Assembly (NCBI GenBank): GCA_000733355.1 | Contig: JNVV01000030.1 | Coordinates: forward strand, 124,001 to 188,000 | Length of the DNA stretch: 64,000 bases | Source: Falciphora oryzae | Lineage: Eukaryota; Ascomycota; Sordariomycetes; Magnaporthales; Magnaporthaceae | Direction: 5' to 3' | In this document: positions 10,415 through 21,008 of the stretch, in pieces | Numbering within the stretch: position 1 is the first letter of the stretch | Layout of the letters: each line of letters begins with the position of its first letter | Program-made: the position numbers and the translations under genes | Notes under the pieces: model-generated | The model's database searches: none | What the model saw: the letters and a program-made list of their open reading frames with translations, nothing else | What the model was told of the DNA's origin: nothing

Positions 10415-11722
10415 TCAGCTCGCTTCCTCGGCTTCCTCAAACAGCACCAATACCGTTCCTGCCTTGCAGATGTCGCCCTCCTTATGTGCCAGCTTCTTGA
10501 TGACGCCGTTCTGGGGCGAGCGGATGACCGTCTCCATCTTCATGGACTCGATGCTGTTGCTTGTTAGCCTTTAGGTTTCTATCAAACAACCTATAGGGGT
10601 CAAAAAGGGAATGGGCACTTACACAACCAGCGGCGTCCCCTTCTCCACCGCATCCCCCTCGCCGACCTCGTTCCTGAGGATTTTGCACGGCATGGGCGCC
10701 ACGACCGAGGCGGCTGCCTCCTTCAGCCCTAGCGCCTTCTCGTACCACGACGGCTGCGCCAGCGCCAGCTCCGTCTTGGTGCCCAGCTGGAACACGGTGA
10801 TGCGGTCGCTGTTGGTCGGGTCCCGGACCACGGTCGACTCGATTCTGGCCAGCGGGAAGAGCGACTTTACCGTCGTTTTTGTCGAGCTGCTGCTGCTGCA
10901 CAGCCGCGGTTCGGTGGTTATGTTGTCAAACTCGCGAGGCGTCTCCTCGCCAACCCGAGACACGCGGGCGTTGAACAGGCCGCTGCCACGCTGCATCACC
11001 ACCACCTCGGCGACGCCCTCCTTGGCGCCCTCGGCGGGTTGCTCCGCGTAGCCGTCCGTTACCTTGAACGCGAACCTGCGCTCCCCCGTGGACGCGGCTG
11101 CCTCCCCAAAGCCCAGCGTCTCGCCGTGCGGGCCCAGGTCTGCCTGGGCGGCTGGGAACGGCGACGACGAAGCAGCAAGCGCCAGGGCCGCCTGGACGAA
11201 AACCTCATCCTCGACGCGGCGGGGCGCAAACAGATCCTCCCGCCAGCGCTCTATGAAGCCCGTGTCGAGATCGCCCTCGACAAAGGCCGGGTTGCGGCAC
11301 AGGCGCTTGAGGAACTCAATGTTTGTGCTGAGCCCGACGACCTCGTACTCGCGCAGCGCCAGCTCCATGCGCCGGATCGCCGTCTCCCTGTCGCGGCCCC
11401 TGACAATCAGCTTGGCGATCATGCCGTCGTACGCCTGCGAGACCGTGTTGCCCTCGACGAAGCCCGCGTCGATGCGCACGTCGGCGTCCTCGGCCGCTTT
11501 CGTGCCCGTGTCGGTCCGCGGCGTCGCCAGGTGCACGAGCCTGCCCGAGTCCGGCAGGAACCCCTTCTCCGGGGTTTCGGCGTAGATGCGCGCCTCGATG
11601 GCGGCGCCCCTCTCACGAATGCGGGCCTCGACCTCGTCCTGCGTCAGCGGTAGCGGCTCGCCGGCGGCCACGCGCAGCTGCCACTCGACCAGGTCCGTGC
11701 CTGTCACCATCTCGCTGACGGG

Positions 11723-11755
<33 letters not shown>

Positions 11756-12751
11756 AAAGTAGAACTTCCCCGTGTCGCGGTCCAGGATGAACTCGACGGT
11801 GCCGGCGCCCACGTAGCCGACGGCGGCCGCGGCGGTGCGGGCCTTGGCCCACAGGTCCTGGCGTAGCTCCTCGGGGAGGCCCGGCGCGGGTGACTCCTCG
11901 ATGACCTTTTGGTGGCGGCGCTGGACGCTGCAGTCGCGCTCGCCCAGCGCCACGCAAGAGCCGTGGCGGTCGGCAAAGACCTGGACCTCAACGTGGCGGG
12001 GGCGCTCAATGTACTTCTCGACCAGCATGACCTCGCCGTCCGGGCCGAAGCTTGCGCGGGCCTCGGCGCGGGCGCTGCGCAGCTGGGCGGGGAACTCGGC
12101 GGCGGAGCGGACGATGCGCATGCCCTTGCCGCCGCCGCCCTTGACGCTCTTGAGCAGGACCGGGTACATGATCTCGGCGGCGCGGTCCTGCAGGAAGGCG
12201 GCGTCCTGGTCCGGGCCGTGATAGCCGGGCACGCAGGGGACGCCGGCGGCCGTCATGAGCTCCTTGGAGCGGGCCTTGTCGCCCATGTCGGCCATGGCCT
12301 GGGGAGGCGGGCCGACGAAGTTGACACCGCGGTCGGCGCAGAGTCGGGCAAACGCCGCATTCTCGGACAGGAAGCCGTAGCCCGGGTGCAGGGCGGCGAT
12401 GCGGCGGCGGGCGGCCAGGGAGGCGATGCGGTCGCCGTCGAGGTAGGCGCGCGGGTCGGAGCCCAGGGCGATGGACGAGGGCGAGGCGGCGGCGTGCTGC
12501 GAGTCCTTGTCGACGTCGGTGTAGATGGTCGTCGTTGGGATGCCGAGGCGGGTGGCGGTGCGGTGGATACGGAGGGCAATCTCGCCGCGGTTGGCAATGA
12601 GGAGGGATGTTATGGGTGTCTGGGCGACTGTAGTTGTTGGTGTTGGTGTGCTGCTGCTGATACTGCTGCTTGCTGCCGGGGTCGTCGTGGAGAGGAGGCG
12701 GGAGGCATTGCGCAGCGGCAGCCGGGCGTGGGCTTTTTTGAGAGACCGCAT
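10415..12751 (-). CDS. mccA: 3-methylcrotonyl-CoA carboxylase, biotin-containing alpha subunit
   Basis: Two exons, 12751-10623 and 10553-10415, giving 755 residues. A Ser/Thr-rich, Arg-containing leader of about 45 residues without acidic residues predicts mitochondrial import. It is followed by the biotin carboxylase N-domain (LLIANRGEIALRIHRTA), the ATP-grasp loop SVKGGGGKGMRIV, ERDCSVQRRHQKVIEESPAP and MNTRLQVEHPVSEMVTG. The C-terminal biotinyl domain carries ESMKM, with the biotin-accepting lysine at about K715, split from PLVV by the only intron. The overall length and the specific flanking sequence (MPCKILRNEVGEGDAVEKG) favour MCC over pyruvate or acetyl-CoA carboxylase. It works in leucine breakdown, converting 3-methylcrotonyl-CoA to 3-methylglutaconyl-CoA with the beta subunit. 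The beta-subunit and isovaleryl-CoA dehydrogenase genes are not in this window. Confidence 0.95.
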
Positions 12752-13133
12752 CGTGCTGTCGAGATATGGTTCTGCTGTTGATGTTTCTCAGCCGAACGAT
12801 GCGGTGTGGTGGTGTGGATGGCAGATGGGCTGGAGGGACGAGGATGGAGGAGGAGGAGGAGGAGGAGGTGAAAGAGTGAGAGACGATGCCTCGGCCATTC
12901 TAGCTGCTCACTTGACGCACTGGAGAGCCGAGGGTAGCCGTCGCGGGCGCTACCAATCAACGCTAACCCCGCCGAATTGGGCCGACGTCATTGCCCCTTG
13001 CACGACCAAGAGCACCTGACCCACCTGCCAGTTTGGCTGAGCCTTCAATCCAATAGCTTGGCGGCGGCATCTTCGGACTCCTGCCCAGCGCAAAAGACAG
13101 CCCAGCCTTCTCGCTCAATCGACAGCCGGCACC
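12752..13133. promoter_or_regulatory. Divergent promoter, mccA and FMN-binding protein
   Basis: A 382-bp interval between two divergent start codons. It contains a GGA trinucleotide run (12846-12868) and CCAAT pentamers near 12953 and 13049, which are possible HAP-complex sites. Confidence 0.5.
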
Positions 13134-13935
13134 ATGGACCAGATCCCGCTCAACCACGAGGCCTCGGCGGGCGACACGCACAAGCAGACGACCGACACGC
13201 TGCCCGGCGAGGTGGTGCAGTGCCTCGAGAACGCCCGCTTCCTGCACCTGGCCACCTGCACCGACAATGTCCCCCACGTCTCGCTGATGAGCTACACCTA
13301 CCTGCCCGAGTCGCCCTTCTCTCCCTCACCCGTCATCGTCATGACCACCAACGCCGCCAGCAAGAAGACCAACAATCTGCTGGCCAACCCCGCCGTCTCG
13401 CTGCTCGTCCACGACTGTGAGTTTTCTTGACCAACAACCCCTGTGCCTGCGCACTCCACCCCTGACTAACCCCGGGCCTCATACAGGGGTCTCCCACCGC
13501 CCGCCCAACGCCCGCCGCATGTCGGGCGGCTCCCCCGGCCCCGAGCACCGCTCCAGCCTCGCCAGCCTGCTCCTCAACCTCAACACGTCCTCCATCTCGT
13601 CCATCTCGGCCACCATCAACGGCTCCGCCCGCCTGGCCGACACGGGCTCCGACGAGGAGAGGTACTACCGCCAGCAGCACCTCGAGAACAACACATTCGA
13701 CGCGGACACGGGCGCCGCCTCTTCGCTGTTTGCTGCTGCCAACGGTGCCGCCCCGGACGCCGACTCTACGGCCGGACCCGCCGACTCTACGGCCAGACCA
13801 TCCTTCGTCGACGGTGAGGACGTGCGCGTTGTCGTTGTCGCTATCAAGGACGTGCGCATTAGCGACTGGAAGGGTGGCGTGAGGGATTGGGTGTTGCTTC
13901 CTGCCGGGGAGCCAAGGCTAAACGGGCTAAGGTAG
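13134..13935 (+). CDS. Pyridoxamine 5'-phosphate oxidase-like FMN-binding split-barrel protein
   Basis: Two exons, 13134-13416 and 13487-13935, giving 243 residues. The N-terminal half holds the split-barrel start: ARFLHLATCTDNVPHVSLMSYTY, then a VIVMTTNAASKKTNNLLANP stretch and SLLVHDW, the usual pattern of the fungal pyridoxamine oxidase-like family related to yeast YLR456W/YPR172W. A low-complexity insertion (about 100-205, Ser/Ala/Asp-rich) separates this from the last strands, EDVRVVVVAIKDVRISDWKG. FMN binding is expected from the fold; the substrate is unknown, and I do not think it is the PLP-salvage enzyme itself. The splice TGG codon across the intron restores the conserved Trp after LLVHD. 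Confidence 0.85.
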
Positions 13936-14061
13936 AGACGTGGGCCCTTGACGGCAGCCCTGGTGGTGCTTGCCATCCAAGACGCATTGCCAGAGTACTT
14001 TGTGGAACTATGCGTGCCATGGGCAGTTGGAATCTATCATACCCCTGTTTTCTCCCCTAGC

Positions 14062-15145
14062 TCACAGTCTCCCCTTTCTCCTCAAGCCCTGCCACAAAGC
14101 GATTGCGGCAAGGCACTTGGCATCGCATGCGCCCTCCCACCAGAGATTATCCATATGCACAAGCTTGAGGGTGATCTTTTCGCCTTCGTCCCGCAGTCCC
14201 GTCAGCTTGCCTGTCCACTCCGCCAGCTGCTTGCGCGGAACCCTCCGCTCGTGCATGAAGATAGGGATGTATTCGTCGCAACCCCCCGCGGATGGATAAA
14301 CCGCCTGCGCCAGCTTCTCCGCGGCGCCCCGTCTCTCCTTGGCCCCATTAGCCGCCGCGGCCTCCTCGGCGGCCATCTCGCTCAGGCACGTCAGCTCCGA
14401 GGCGGGTATGTCCAGCCCCAGCTCCTCCTTCATCTCGCGCGCCGCCGTGCCCGCGAACTGGCCCTCGTCGTCCACCATGCCGGCGGGCAGCTCGGCAAAG
14501 GCCAGGCTCCCCACGGCGACGCGCGGCTGCACCGTCATGAGCACGTAGCGCTCATCCGTGTCTGCGGGCGCGTCTTCCGGCAGGAGTATCACCATCATGG
14601 CGACCGAGGGCCCGCGCAGGAAGATAGCGCCGGGAAGCGACTCGCCCGCGCCGTTGGACACGTCCGACGTCAACTTAAGGAAGCCGAGCTGCGAGCCGCC
14701 GAAGAGGTCGAAGGACTGGATCGTGATGGAGCGCAGGCGGTACGGGTCTTGGCGGAACGGGTGGGAGGGGGTGGTGGATTGCAGCGCGAGGGAGGAGGTC
14801 AGTGTCGCGACCCAGTTCTGGGAATGGAACGTCGGGATGTTAGCATCGCATCGGTACGGACAAGGAGCGTAATCCCTGTAAATGGGACAGGGATGGGATC
14901 GCTTCTTCTACCTTGAAGGGGTGGAAACCCAGGAGCTGCTTCTCCGGGAGACCCTGGGGCAGGGTCACCGGGATGTCGTGATCTGGAAGCCTGAAGGTCG
15001 ACGACATTCTGCGAAAGGCAAAGGCGGGGCGGCTGTCTGGGGGAGATTGTCTGAAGAGAAATTGACGATGCAGGGGCCGCTGCCAGAGGGCTTGTAATGC
15101 TCGCGTCGGTCGGATATGGGATATGGTCGTTTGGGCACGTACCAT
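14062..15145 (-). CDS. Nudix hydrolase, ADP-sugar diphosphatase-like
   Basis: Two exons: 15145-14912 and 14817-14062. From the first ATG the product is 329 residues; from an in-frame ATG at 15007 it is 283. The Nudix region reads ELPAGMVDDEGQFAGTAA followed by REMKEELGLD. The REUxEExGU core is intact but the upstream Glu of the canonical G-x5-E spacing is a Gly. Plant NUDX14, an ADP-sugar pyrophosphatase, has a similar irregular box, so an ADP-sugar or related nucleoside-diphosphate substrate is a reasonable guess. The first 46 residues are rich in Arg with no acidic residues, like a mitochondrial presequence, whereas the second ATG (MSSTFRLPDHDIP) would start a cytosolic form. It is convergent with the preceding gene, with 126 bp between the stops. 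Confidence 0.85.
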
Positions 15146-16300
15146 GGTGGCAGCGCAGGTTGAAGGAGCTCCAGGCTCCTAAGTCGAGCCGGCTGCCTGT
15201 GAGCTAGGAACGACACCCCGCGATGACGTCGGGCTGTTTACACAGAGTGGATAAACGTTGGGGTCGCCTATGCACGGACCACGGCAGCACCTAGCCTTCA
15301 GCGGGCGCATCCCCAGACTCCGCCTCAACACCTGAATCCTGTGCTTCAGCTCGACAAGGGCATCTTCCACCTGAATGGGTCGTGACTGCCTCCAATCCTA
15401 TTCGACCTTGCAAAGGATGGAAAAACTGTCCAATGCTGCCTTTCTCCCAATGCCGCACAGACGCGGCCGGCTGACGTGGGCGACACAACGTGTCCAGCAT
15501 AGCAGCGTGTTCCAACATGATAAGGCAGACAGCGGGCAAGCATGCCTGCATCTGCTTGGCCGACCCGTTCCACAAACAGGCAAAGTCTTACACAGTACGT
15601 TCGCGCTCGATTGTGTCCGAGGCAACCCGTCTCGAGGCCCCCACGCCATGCAAACAGCCTGGCCGCAATCGAGCAAGGAACAGCATGTTTTTCTTCTTCC
15701 TCTCCTTCGCGTTTACGAGGTGAGGACTTTGCTTGGCTGCTCCAAACCCTCATAGAAAAATTAGCATCTGTTTGTTGCTCGGACTCTGACGCTGCCTGTT
15801 CATGCGCCTTTTGGCTGGAAAACTCGAGCCGCACTAGGTCGTGGCAGCCTAGGATCGTCCCAAAGCCCCTGTTCCCCTGCCTGCGTCTGCCTGCTGCTCA
15901 AACGCTACTTTCCCCTGTCGTTCATCCTCAGTCACCCCGCCATTGGCTGCCTTTCCAAGCTCGATCACCGCCAATGCATAATCCCCTGCGCCGGCCTGTC
16001 TGCGCTCGCCGCTCTGCTGAGCACCCCGCCCGGTTGAGTCACCACCCGCGGTTTCTGGTAAGGCTGCCAGGACGCCGTGACGGCTACCGGCATGTGAATC
16101 ACTGAGGCAGCAGTCTGCTCTCCAGCTGGCACCAATATGGGATGCGTTGTCTTGTTGTCTCAAGACCCTGGTCCGGGCCGCCTCTCGGCATCAGCATTAA
16201 TACACCTTCCCTTCCCTTCTCGCCTCGTCTTGGTCTTGTCACAAGCCCAACCTTGACACCCATTCTTTCACTGCATCATTGACCACAGCCACCAGACGCA
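15146..16300. other. Intergenic, divergent Nudix/AAA ATPase region
   Basis: About 1.15 kb with no supported gene. It should contain promoters for both flanking divergent genes; the last 100 bases are CT-rich and end in CACAGCCACCAGACGCAATGG, a good start context for the ATPase. Confidence 0.5.
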
Positions 16301-18379
16301 ATGGCGCCCGCTGCTGTCATCGACGAGACCCCGGCCGAGGGTCAGGTCAACGGTACCAAGGCAAAGGCAGCCGCGGACCAGACCAATGGCGAGGCATCAT
16401 CCGCCGACAAGACCAACGGCGACGTGTCATCCGACAACAAGGCGGGCGACAAGACCGAGGACGGCGAGAAAGAAGAGAAGAAGGAAGAGGAGAAGCCCAA
16501 GGAGCCCCTGGCCCCCAAGGGATCCCTCAGCACGCCCAAGAACATCTACCGCTCCGCCAAGGACAGCGACGGCAACTGGTCGTGGGTCGACCAACCTCCC
16601 AAGGACCTGCCCGAGGCGGCCGAGAATGATGCCACAGCCCAGTATGCCGTCCTTGTCCGCAACATCAAGTCCCAGGACTCGCGCAAAAAGCTCGAGGCGC
16701 ATTCCTTGGTCATCCAGAGTGACTGGCTCAGGAAGGCCCTGGGCGAGATCCTTGAGGGCTACCCAGGTGTTGCCTGCGAGCTCGAGCGTCTCGAGTTCGA
16801 GGCTCCTTTCCACCCCTTTGTCCACCGCTGGCCTGAATACACAGCGTTCATGGCCAAGACGGACCTCGACACGACCACCAAGGAGCACCTGGGCGTGCTG
16901 CACGACATCCTGACGTACGAGATCGGCGACAAGATCCGCGCGTTCGAAGATTACGTTAGGGTCAAAAACATCAAATTTTCGGACATGTGGATGATCTTCC
17001 AGCCAGGATCGGTAGTGTTTTCGACCTTTAAAGGGGCGCACACGGCCATGCAGCTGCACGAGACCGAGTACATGGAGAACCAGTGCGGCAGGTTTCTGCG
17101 GCTGAGGCTCGAGTGCATAGACTACTCGGGCAAGCAGTTTGGGCGATCACGAGAGGTTGTCGACGTGCCCGAGTTCATCGGCCTGCGCAAAATCGCCTCG
17201 CTCAACGCCTTCCCGCTATCGTTCCATGAAAACAAGGAGGAAGTGACGGAGCTCCTGGTCAAGCGCGGCAAGATCTTCGAGGAGCTGGCGGGCCACTGCT
17301 TCAAGAGCTATGACGGCACCGCCATAACGTGGGATAGGGAAGGGAATGAAGTCCCCGTTCAAGTGCAGGGCCGCGTCGTCATCGACATCAAATCCTTCAA
17401 CCGCTTCAGCCCCTACCCGCGCCGCTACGTCGAGGACTTCAACGCTCAGGACCTCGAGCTGCTCGCCGCCTACCGGCTCTCCAACGGGCTCGAAGGCGCT
17501 GGCCCCCTGCGCCTGACGCCCTTCCACCACATGCTCTGCCGGGCGCGCACGCGCGGCTACTCGCTTAAGCTCAAGAAGTGGCTCGACTTTTATGTTGAGC
17601 ATGTGGCCGAGATCGAGTGGAACCGCAAGGCGTTCGACCGGCTCGTCCTGCCCGAGGACCAGAAGGAGCTGATCCTGGCCTTTTCCGAGTCGCAGCTCGA
17701 CCAGACCGAGGGCGGCGGCGGCCAGTCGTTCGACGACTTCATTACCGGCAAGGGTAAAGGCGTTATTTGCCTGCTGGCTGGCCCTCCCGGAGTCGGCAAG
17801 ACGCTGACGGCCGAAGCCGTGGCGGAGCACCTCCGGGTGCCGCTGCACACGCTCAGCTCGGGCGACCTGGGCTCGGAGCCGTGGGAGGTGGAGCACGGCC
17901 TGTCCCGGATCTTGGAGCTGGTGTCGCGCTGGAACGCCATCCTGCTGCTGGACGAGTGTGATGTCTTTTTGGAGGCGAGAGCTTCAAGCGATTTGGAAAG
18001 GAATAAGGTGGTCAGCATCTTCCTCAGGACGCTGGAGTACTACGAGGGGATCCTCTTCATGACGACCAACCGCGTCGACAACATCGACCAGGCGTTCCAG
18101 TCGAGGATCCACATCAGCCTCGAGTACAACGCCCTGGACGTCAAGTCGCGCGCGGCCATCTGGCGCAACTTCCTCGGTGGCCGCATGGGCATCACGCCCA
18201 CCGACATCGAGGAACTGGCCGAGTACCCGCTCAACGGTCGGCAGATTAAGAACGTGCTCAAGACGGCGCAGCTGCTCGCCTCACGCAAACAGAGCGAGCT
18301 CAAGCGGAGTTTCATCGACACCGTCCTGGCCGTCGAAAAGCAACGGCCGGGGGCTGGTCAGGCGGCAACAAAGGAGTAG
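16301..18379 (+). CDS. AAA family ATPase with DUF7025-type N-terminal region
   Basis: Intronless gene for 692 residues. The first 70 residues are a charged, low-complexity leader (many Lys, Glu, Asp). Residues of about 85-450 form the fungal DUF7025-type region with FHPFVHRWPEYTAF, DMWMIFQPGSVVFS and FNRFSPYPRRYVEDF stretches. The C-terminal AAA module has Walker A GPPGVGKT (494-501), Walker B ILLLDECD (547-554), a sensor-1 stretch FMTTNRVDNID and the arginine-finger context AFQSRIHISLEY. The catalytic Glu is present (E552). Proteins with this architecture are common in moulds and mostly uncharacterised; a chaperone or remodelling role is the usual inference. The protein has no signal peptide or membrane segment. 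Confidence 0.9.
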   Translation: MAPAAVIDETPAEGQVNGTKAKAAADQTNGEASSADKTNGDVSSDNKAGDKTEDGEKEEKKEEEKPKEPLAPKGSLSTPKNIYRSAKDSDGNWSWVDQPPKDLPEAAENDATAQYAVLVRNIKSQDSRKKLEAHSLVIQSDWLRKALGEILEGYPGVACELERLEFEAPFHPFVHRWPEYTAFMAKTDLDTTTKEHLGVLHDILTYEIGDKIRAFEDYVRVKNIKFSDMWMIFQPGSVVFSTFKGAHTAMQLHETEYMENQCGRFLRLRLECIDYSGKQFGRSREVVDVPEFIGLRKIASLNAFPLSFHENKEEVTELLVKRGKIFEELAGHCFKSYDGTAITWDREGNEVPVQVQGRVVIDIKSFNRFSPYPRRYVEDFNAQDLELLAAYRLSNGLEGAGPLRLTPFHHMLCRARTRGYSLKLKKWLDFYVEHVAEIEWNRKAFDRLVLPEDQKELILAFSESQLDQTEGGGGQSFDDFITGKGKGVICLLAGPPGVGKTLTAEAVAEHLRVPLHTLSSGDLGSEPWEVEHGLSRILELVSRWNAILLLDECDVFLEARASSDLERNKVVSIFLRTLEYYEGILFMTTNRVDNIDQAFQSRIHISLEYNALDVKSRAAIWRNFLGGRMGITPTDIEELAEYPLNGRQIKNVLKTAQLLASRKQSELKRSFIDTVLAVEKQRPGAGQAATKE

Positions 18380-18540
18380 GATGGTGTTCCGGCGCTCTGT
18401 GGACTATTCAGCTTGCTAGGCCTTTTCGGTAGCGTCAACATGTTCCGATCTTCAACACGATGCATTACATCGCCCACTGTTTATTGTGACCGCAGGTAGC
18501 ACCAAATTCATGACCCTTAGCCTTCTGCTGAACTATTATC

Positions 18541-21008
18541 CTATGTCTTGATAATGTTGGCGGCGGCCAGGATGCCCTTGGCCGTCTTGGACACCCACTC
18601 CTGCGCGATGGAGAGGTTGCCATACTGAACGCCCTCGGTCACGCCTGGATACGTTGTAGGAGCGTACCCAGTATCTAAGCCTGGCGCGAACGCGACGTGC
18701 CTGAAGAAGTTCCTCCCCGGCAGCCCCCCTTGTGTGATGAAACCCCTCTGGAAGTCTCGATATTTATGGTTGACAACCTTGATCAGGTTCTTGTCGTCCG
18801 TGGACACGGCAAGCAGTTCCAAAGTCTTGACCTCCGACGCGCGGCGCTCAAAGACCCCGATGGCGTCGGCCAGCTCGGCCAGGTCCAGCTTCGCGTCCTT
18901 CTCGGCCGCGTAGTCGACGAGGTCGTCGTAGTAGGCGCGGAGCTCCTTGGCGTAATTGGGCAGGTCAAAAGGTAGAACCTCGTCGTCGGCTAGGTGCAGG
19001 GCGAGCAGGGTCAGGTATTGGCCCTACCAGTGAGAGTGAAGAGTTAGCCGAGAAACTTTCGCATTGCGCTTCGTCAATTGTCTCACCATGGCAGCGTGGA
19101 CGTGGAAGCCCGGGTCGCCAAAGGTCGACATCCAGTGGTACGAATCGTAGTTGCTGTGGTAGTGCCAGATGGGGTCGAGCGGGCTGCCATCCGAGCCAAT
19201 ATCGGCCTGTGTGGGAAGAGTACCAAATCAGTATCAAGCAAGATCTGAAGAGGGAAAAAGAAAACAAGAGTAGAACATACAGAACTTATCCCAGAGTGGA
19301 CAAAAGCAGTGTAGTCGCTCCCACTACCAAGGGCTCCCACAATGCCTCCCGAGGCCTCGCGCCAGGCGTCGTACAGGCTGCGGTTGAAGCCGCCAAAGTT
19401 GGGGTGCACAATCTTTTTCATCACCTCGGTCGCGATGGTGTGAAGTTCAGGTGTGGTGGAGAGACTCGGCCGGGGACCAGAAACAGCAACGTCAATGTTG
19501 AGATAGGCGACGGCGGTCTCTGTGAGCGTATTGACGTGCTCCTCAACCCATTCGGTCGACCCCAACAACCCGTACTCCTCAGCGTCCCAAGAGGCAATCA
19601 CGCTGCGGGAGCTCCGGTTAGCATTGGGTAGTGCTGTTGACTGTGGGCCAAGTAGGTACTCACATAGTGCGCCTGGGCTTCCAGCCGGTCTTGACCAGCT
19701 TGCCAATGGCCTTCGTAAGCTCGACCAAAACGGCGCTGCCGGAATTGGGATCTCCATTTCCGCCCTGGACGTAGTATCAGCTTTTCTGTCGCGTTTCTGA
19801 GGCTCGTTTCGGCCGAGGAAAGGCTTACAATCATCCAAGTGTCGCGGTGGTTCCCAATGACGACAACCTCGTCCGGGTTGGTACCGTTTATGCGGCCGAT
19901 GACATTCCAGATAGGAGTGATCTTTCCCTCCATCTGGTTTTCCAGCGACAGCTTGACGCCGGGTGCCGGGCCAGTGCTGTATGTGGCGTTCAGGGCGCCG
20001 CCCCACGACCGTGTGCGGTTGACCTCCTCGGCAGTAAACCCGTGGCCATCAAGAGCCTGAAGAAGGGGCTCCGCGGCAGCATATGAGATGGGGATCGAGG
20101 GGATTTGCGGGGTTACCTTTTCGATGCTGGTTCGCGGGACGCCTTCATGGGACGGGTAGCCGGGTGTGGTAGGGTCACCCGGATACTGGCTTAGGAATAA
20201 TACGGAACCCTGAGGAAGAATAAGCAGAGGATACAAAGAACGAGCTCAAATACAATGTGTTTACCTTTTGGACGGAGCTGGGGTTCCTGGCAGGACCGTG
20301 GGGATAGGCAGCTATGCCCTTGGCCACGGTATTGTTTCCATCATCGCCCGGGTCCGAGAAAATAACCGCGCCGATCATTCCACGGTCCTGGGCGTTCTTG
20401 ACTTTGAGGCCGCGGAAAATGGAGCCGTAGCGCACGAGGGCGATCTTGCCTTTAAGGTCGACCCCCAGCGCGACGAGCCGCTCAAAATCGTCGTAGGTGC
20501 CCCGACCGACGTAGACGTACTCGGCCGAGACGTTTCCGCTGGCCGAGTAGCCGTGGAAGGTAGGCGTATTGTCCTCGCGGCCCGTAACATCGTCTTCTTC
20601 GAGAACGTCCTCGACAAGGTTGACCTCGGTCGTGGAACCGTTGGCTTGAGTGAAGGAGAGTGATGCGTGTAGTGGATAGCTCAAGTAGACGTGATACTCG
20701 TTCAGCTGAGCGTCGAAGCCGTGTTCGGTCCAGCGGTCGCGCGTCCACTCGGCGGCACTTTTTCCCAGACCAGCCAGCTTGACCTCGTGGCCGTAATAGT
20801 TGGCCCACTGGTCGATGGTCACGTTGTCGAAGGCGTTCACCAGAAGAGTTTCACGCTCAGTCAGCACGGGCGGCCACTGCTGGCCCTCCTGTCGGCGGAC
20901 AAGGGGCTTGCGATGGGTGTGTCGCTTGTAAAGATCCTCCTCGTGCTGGCACGCCCAGACCGAGGTGGCCAAGGCGGCCGTGGCCAGCAAGCTAAATTGC
21001 CCGCGCAT
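18541..21008 (-). CDS. Secreted M28 metallo-carboxypeptidase, glutamate carboxypeptidase II-like
   Basis: Six exons: 21008-20265, 20209-19829, 19764-19664, 19602-19281, 19206-19087, 19023-18541; 716 residues. A hydrophobic signal peptide (about 1-19) is followed by KR and RR sites that may be cut by a Kex2 protease. A protease-associated domain (about 150-260, with YVGRGTYDDFERL and KIALVRYGSIFRG) is inserted before the M28 core. The zinc ligands line up with human GCPII: H369 (GNHRDTW), D380 (GDPNSG), E418 (WDAEEYG), D446 (LNID) and H533 (YHSNYD); E417 is the general base. A C-terminal transferrin-receptor-like helical domain ends the protein. It likely trims acidic or other C-terminal residues from extracellular peptides. 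It converges with the AAA ATPase gene, with 161 bp between the stops. Confidence 0.93.

Noticed and set aside
11909..12781. 290-codon plus-strand frame opposite the MCC gene
   Set aside because: It is the antisense shadow of a highly conserved biotin carboxylase coding sequence, rich in Gly, Ala and Val as expected of such shadows.
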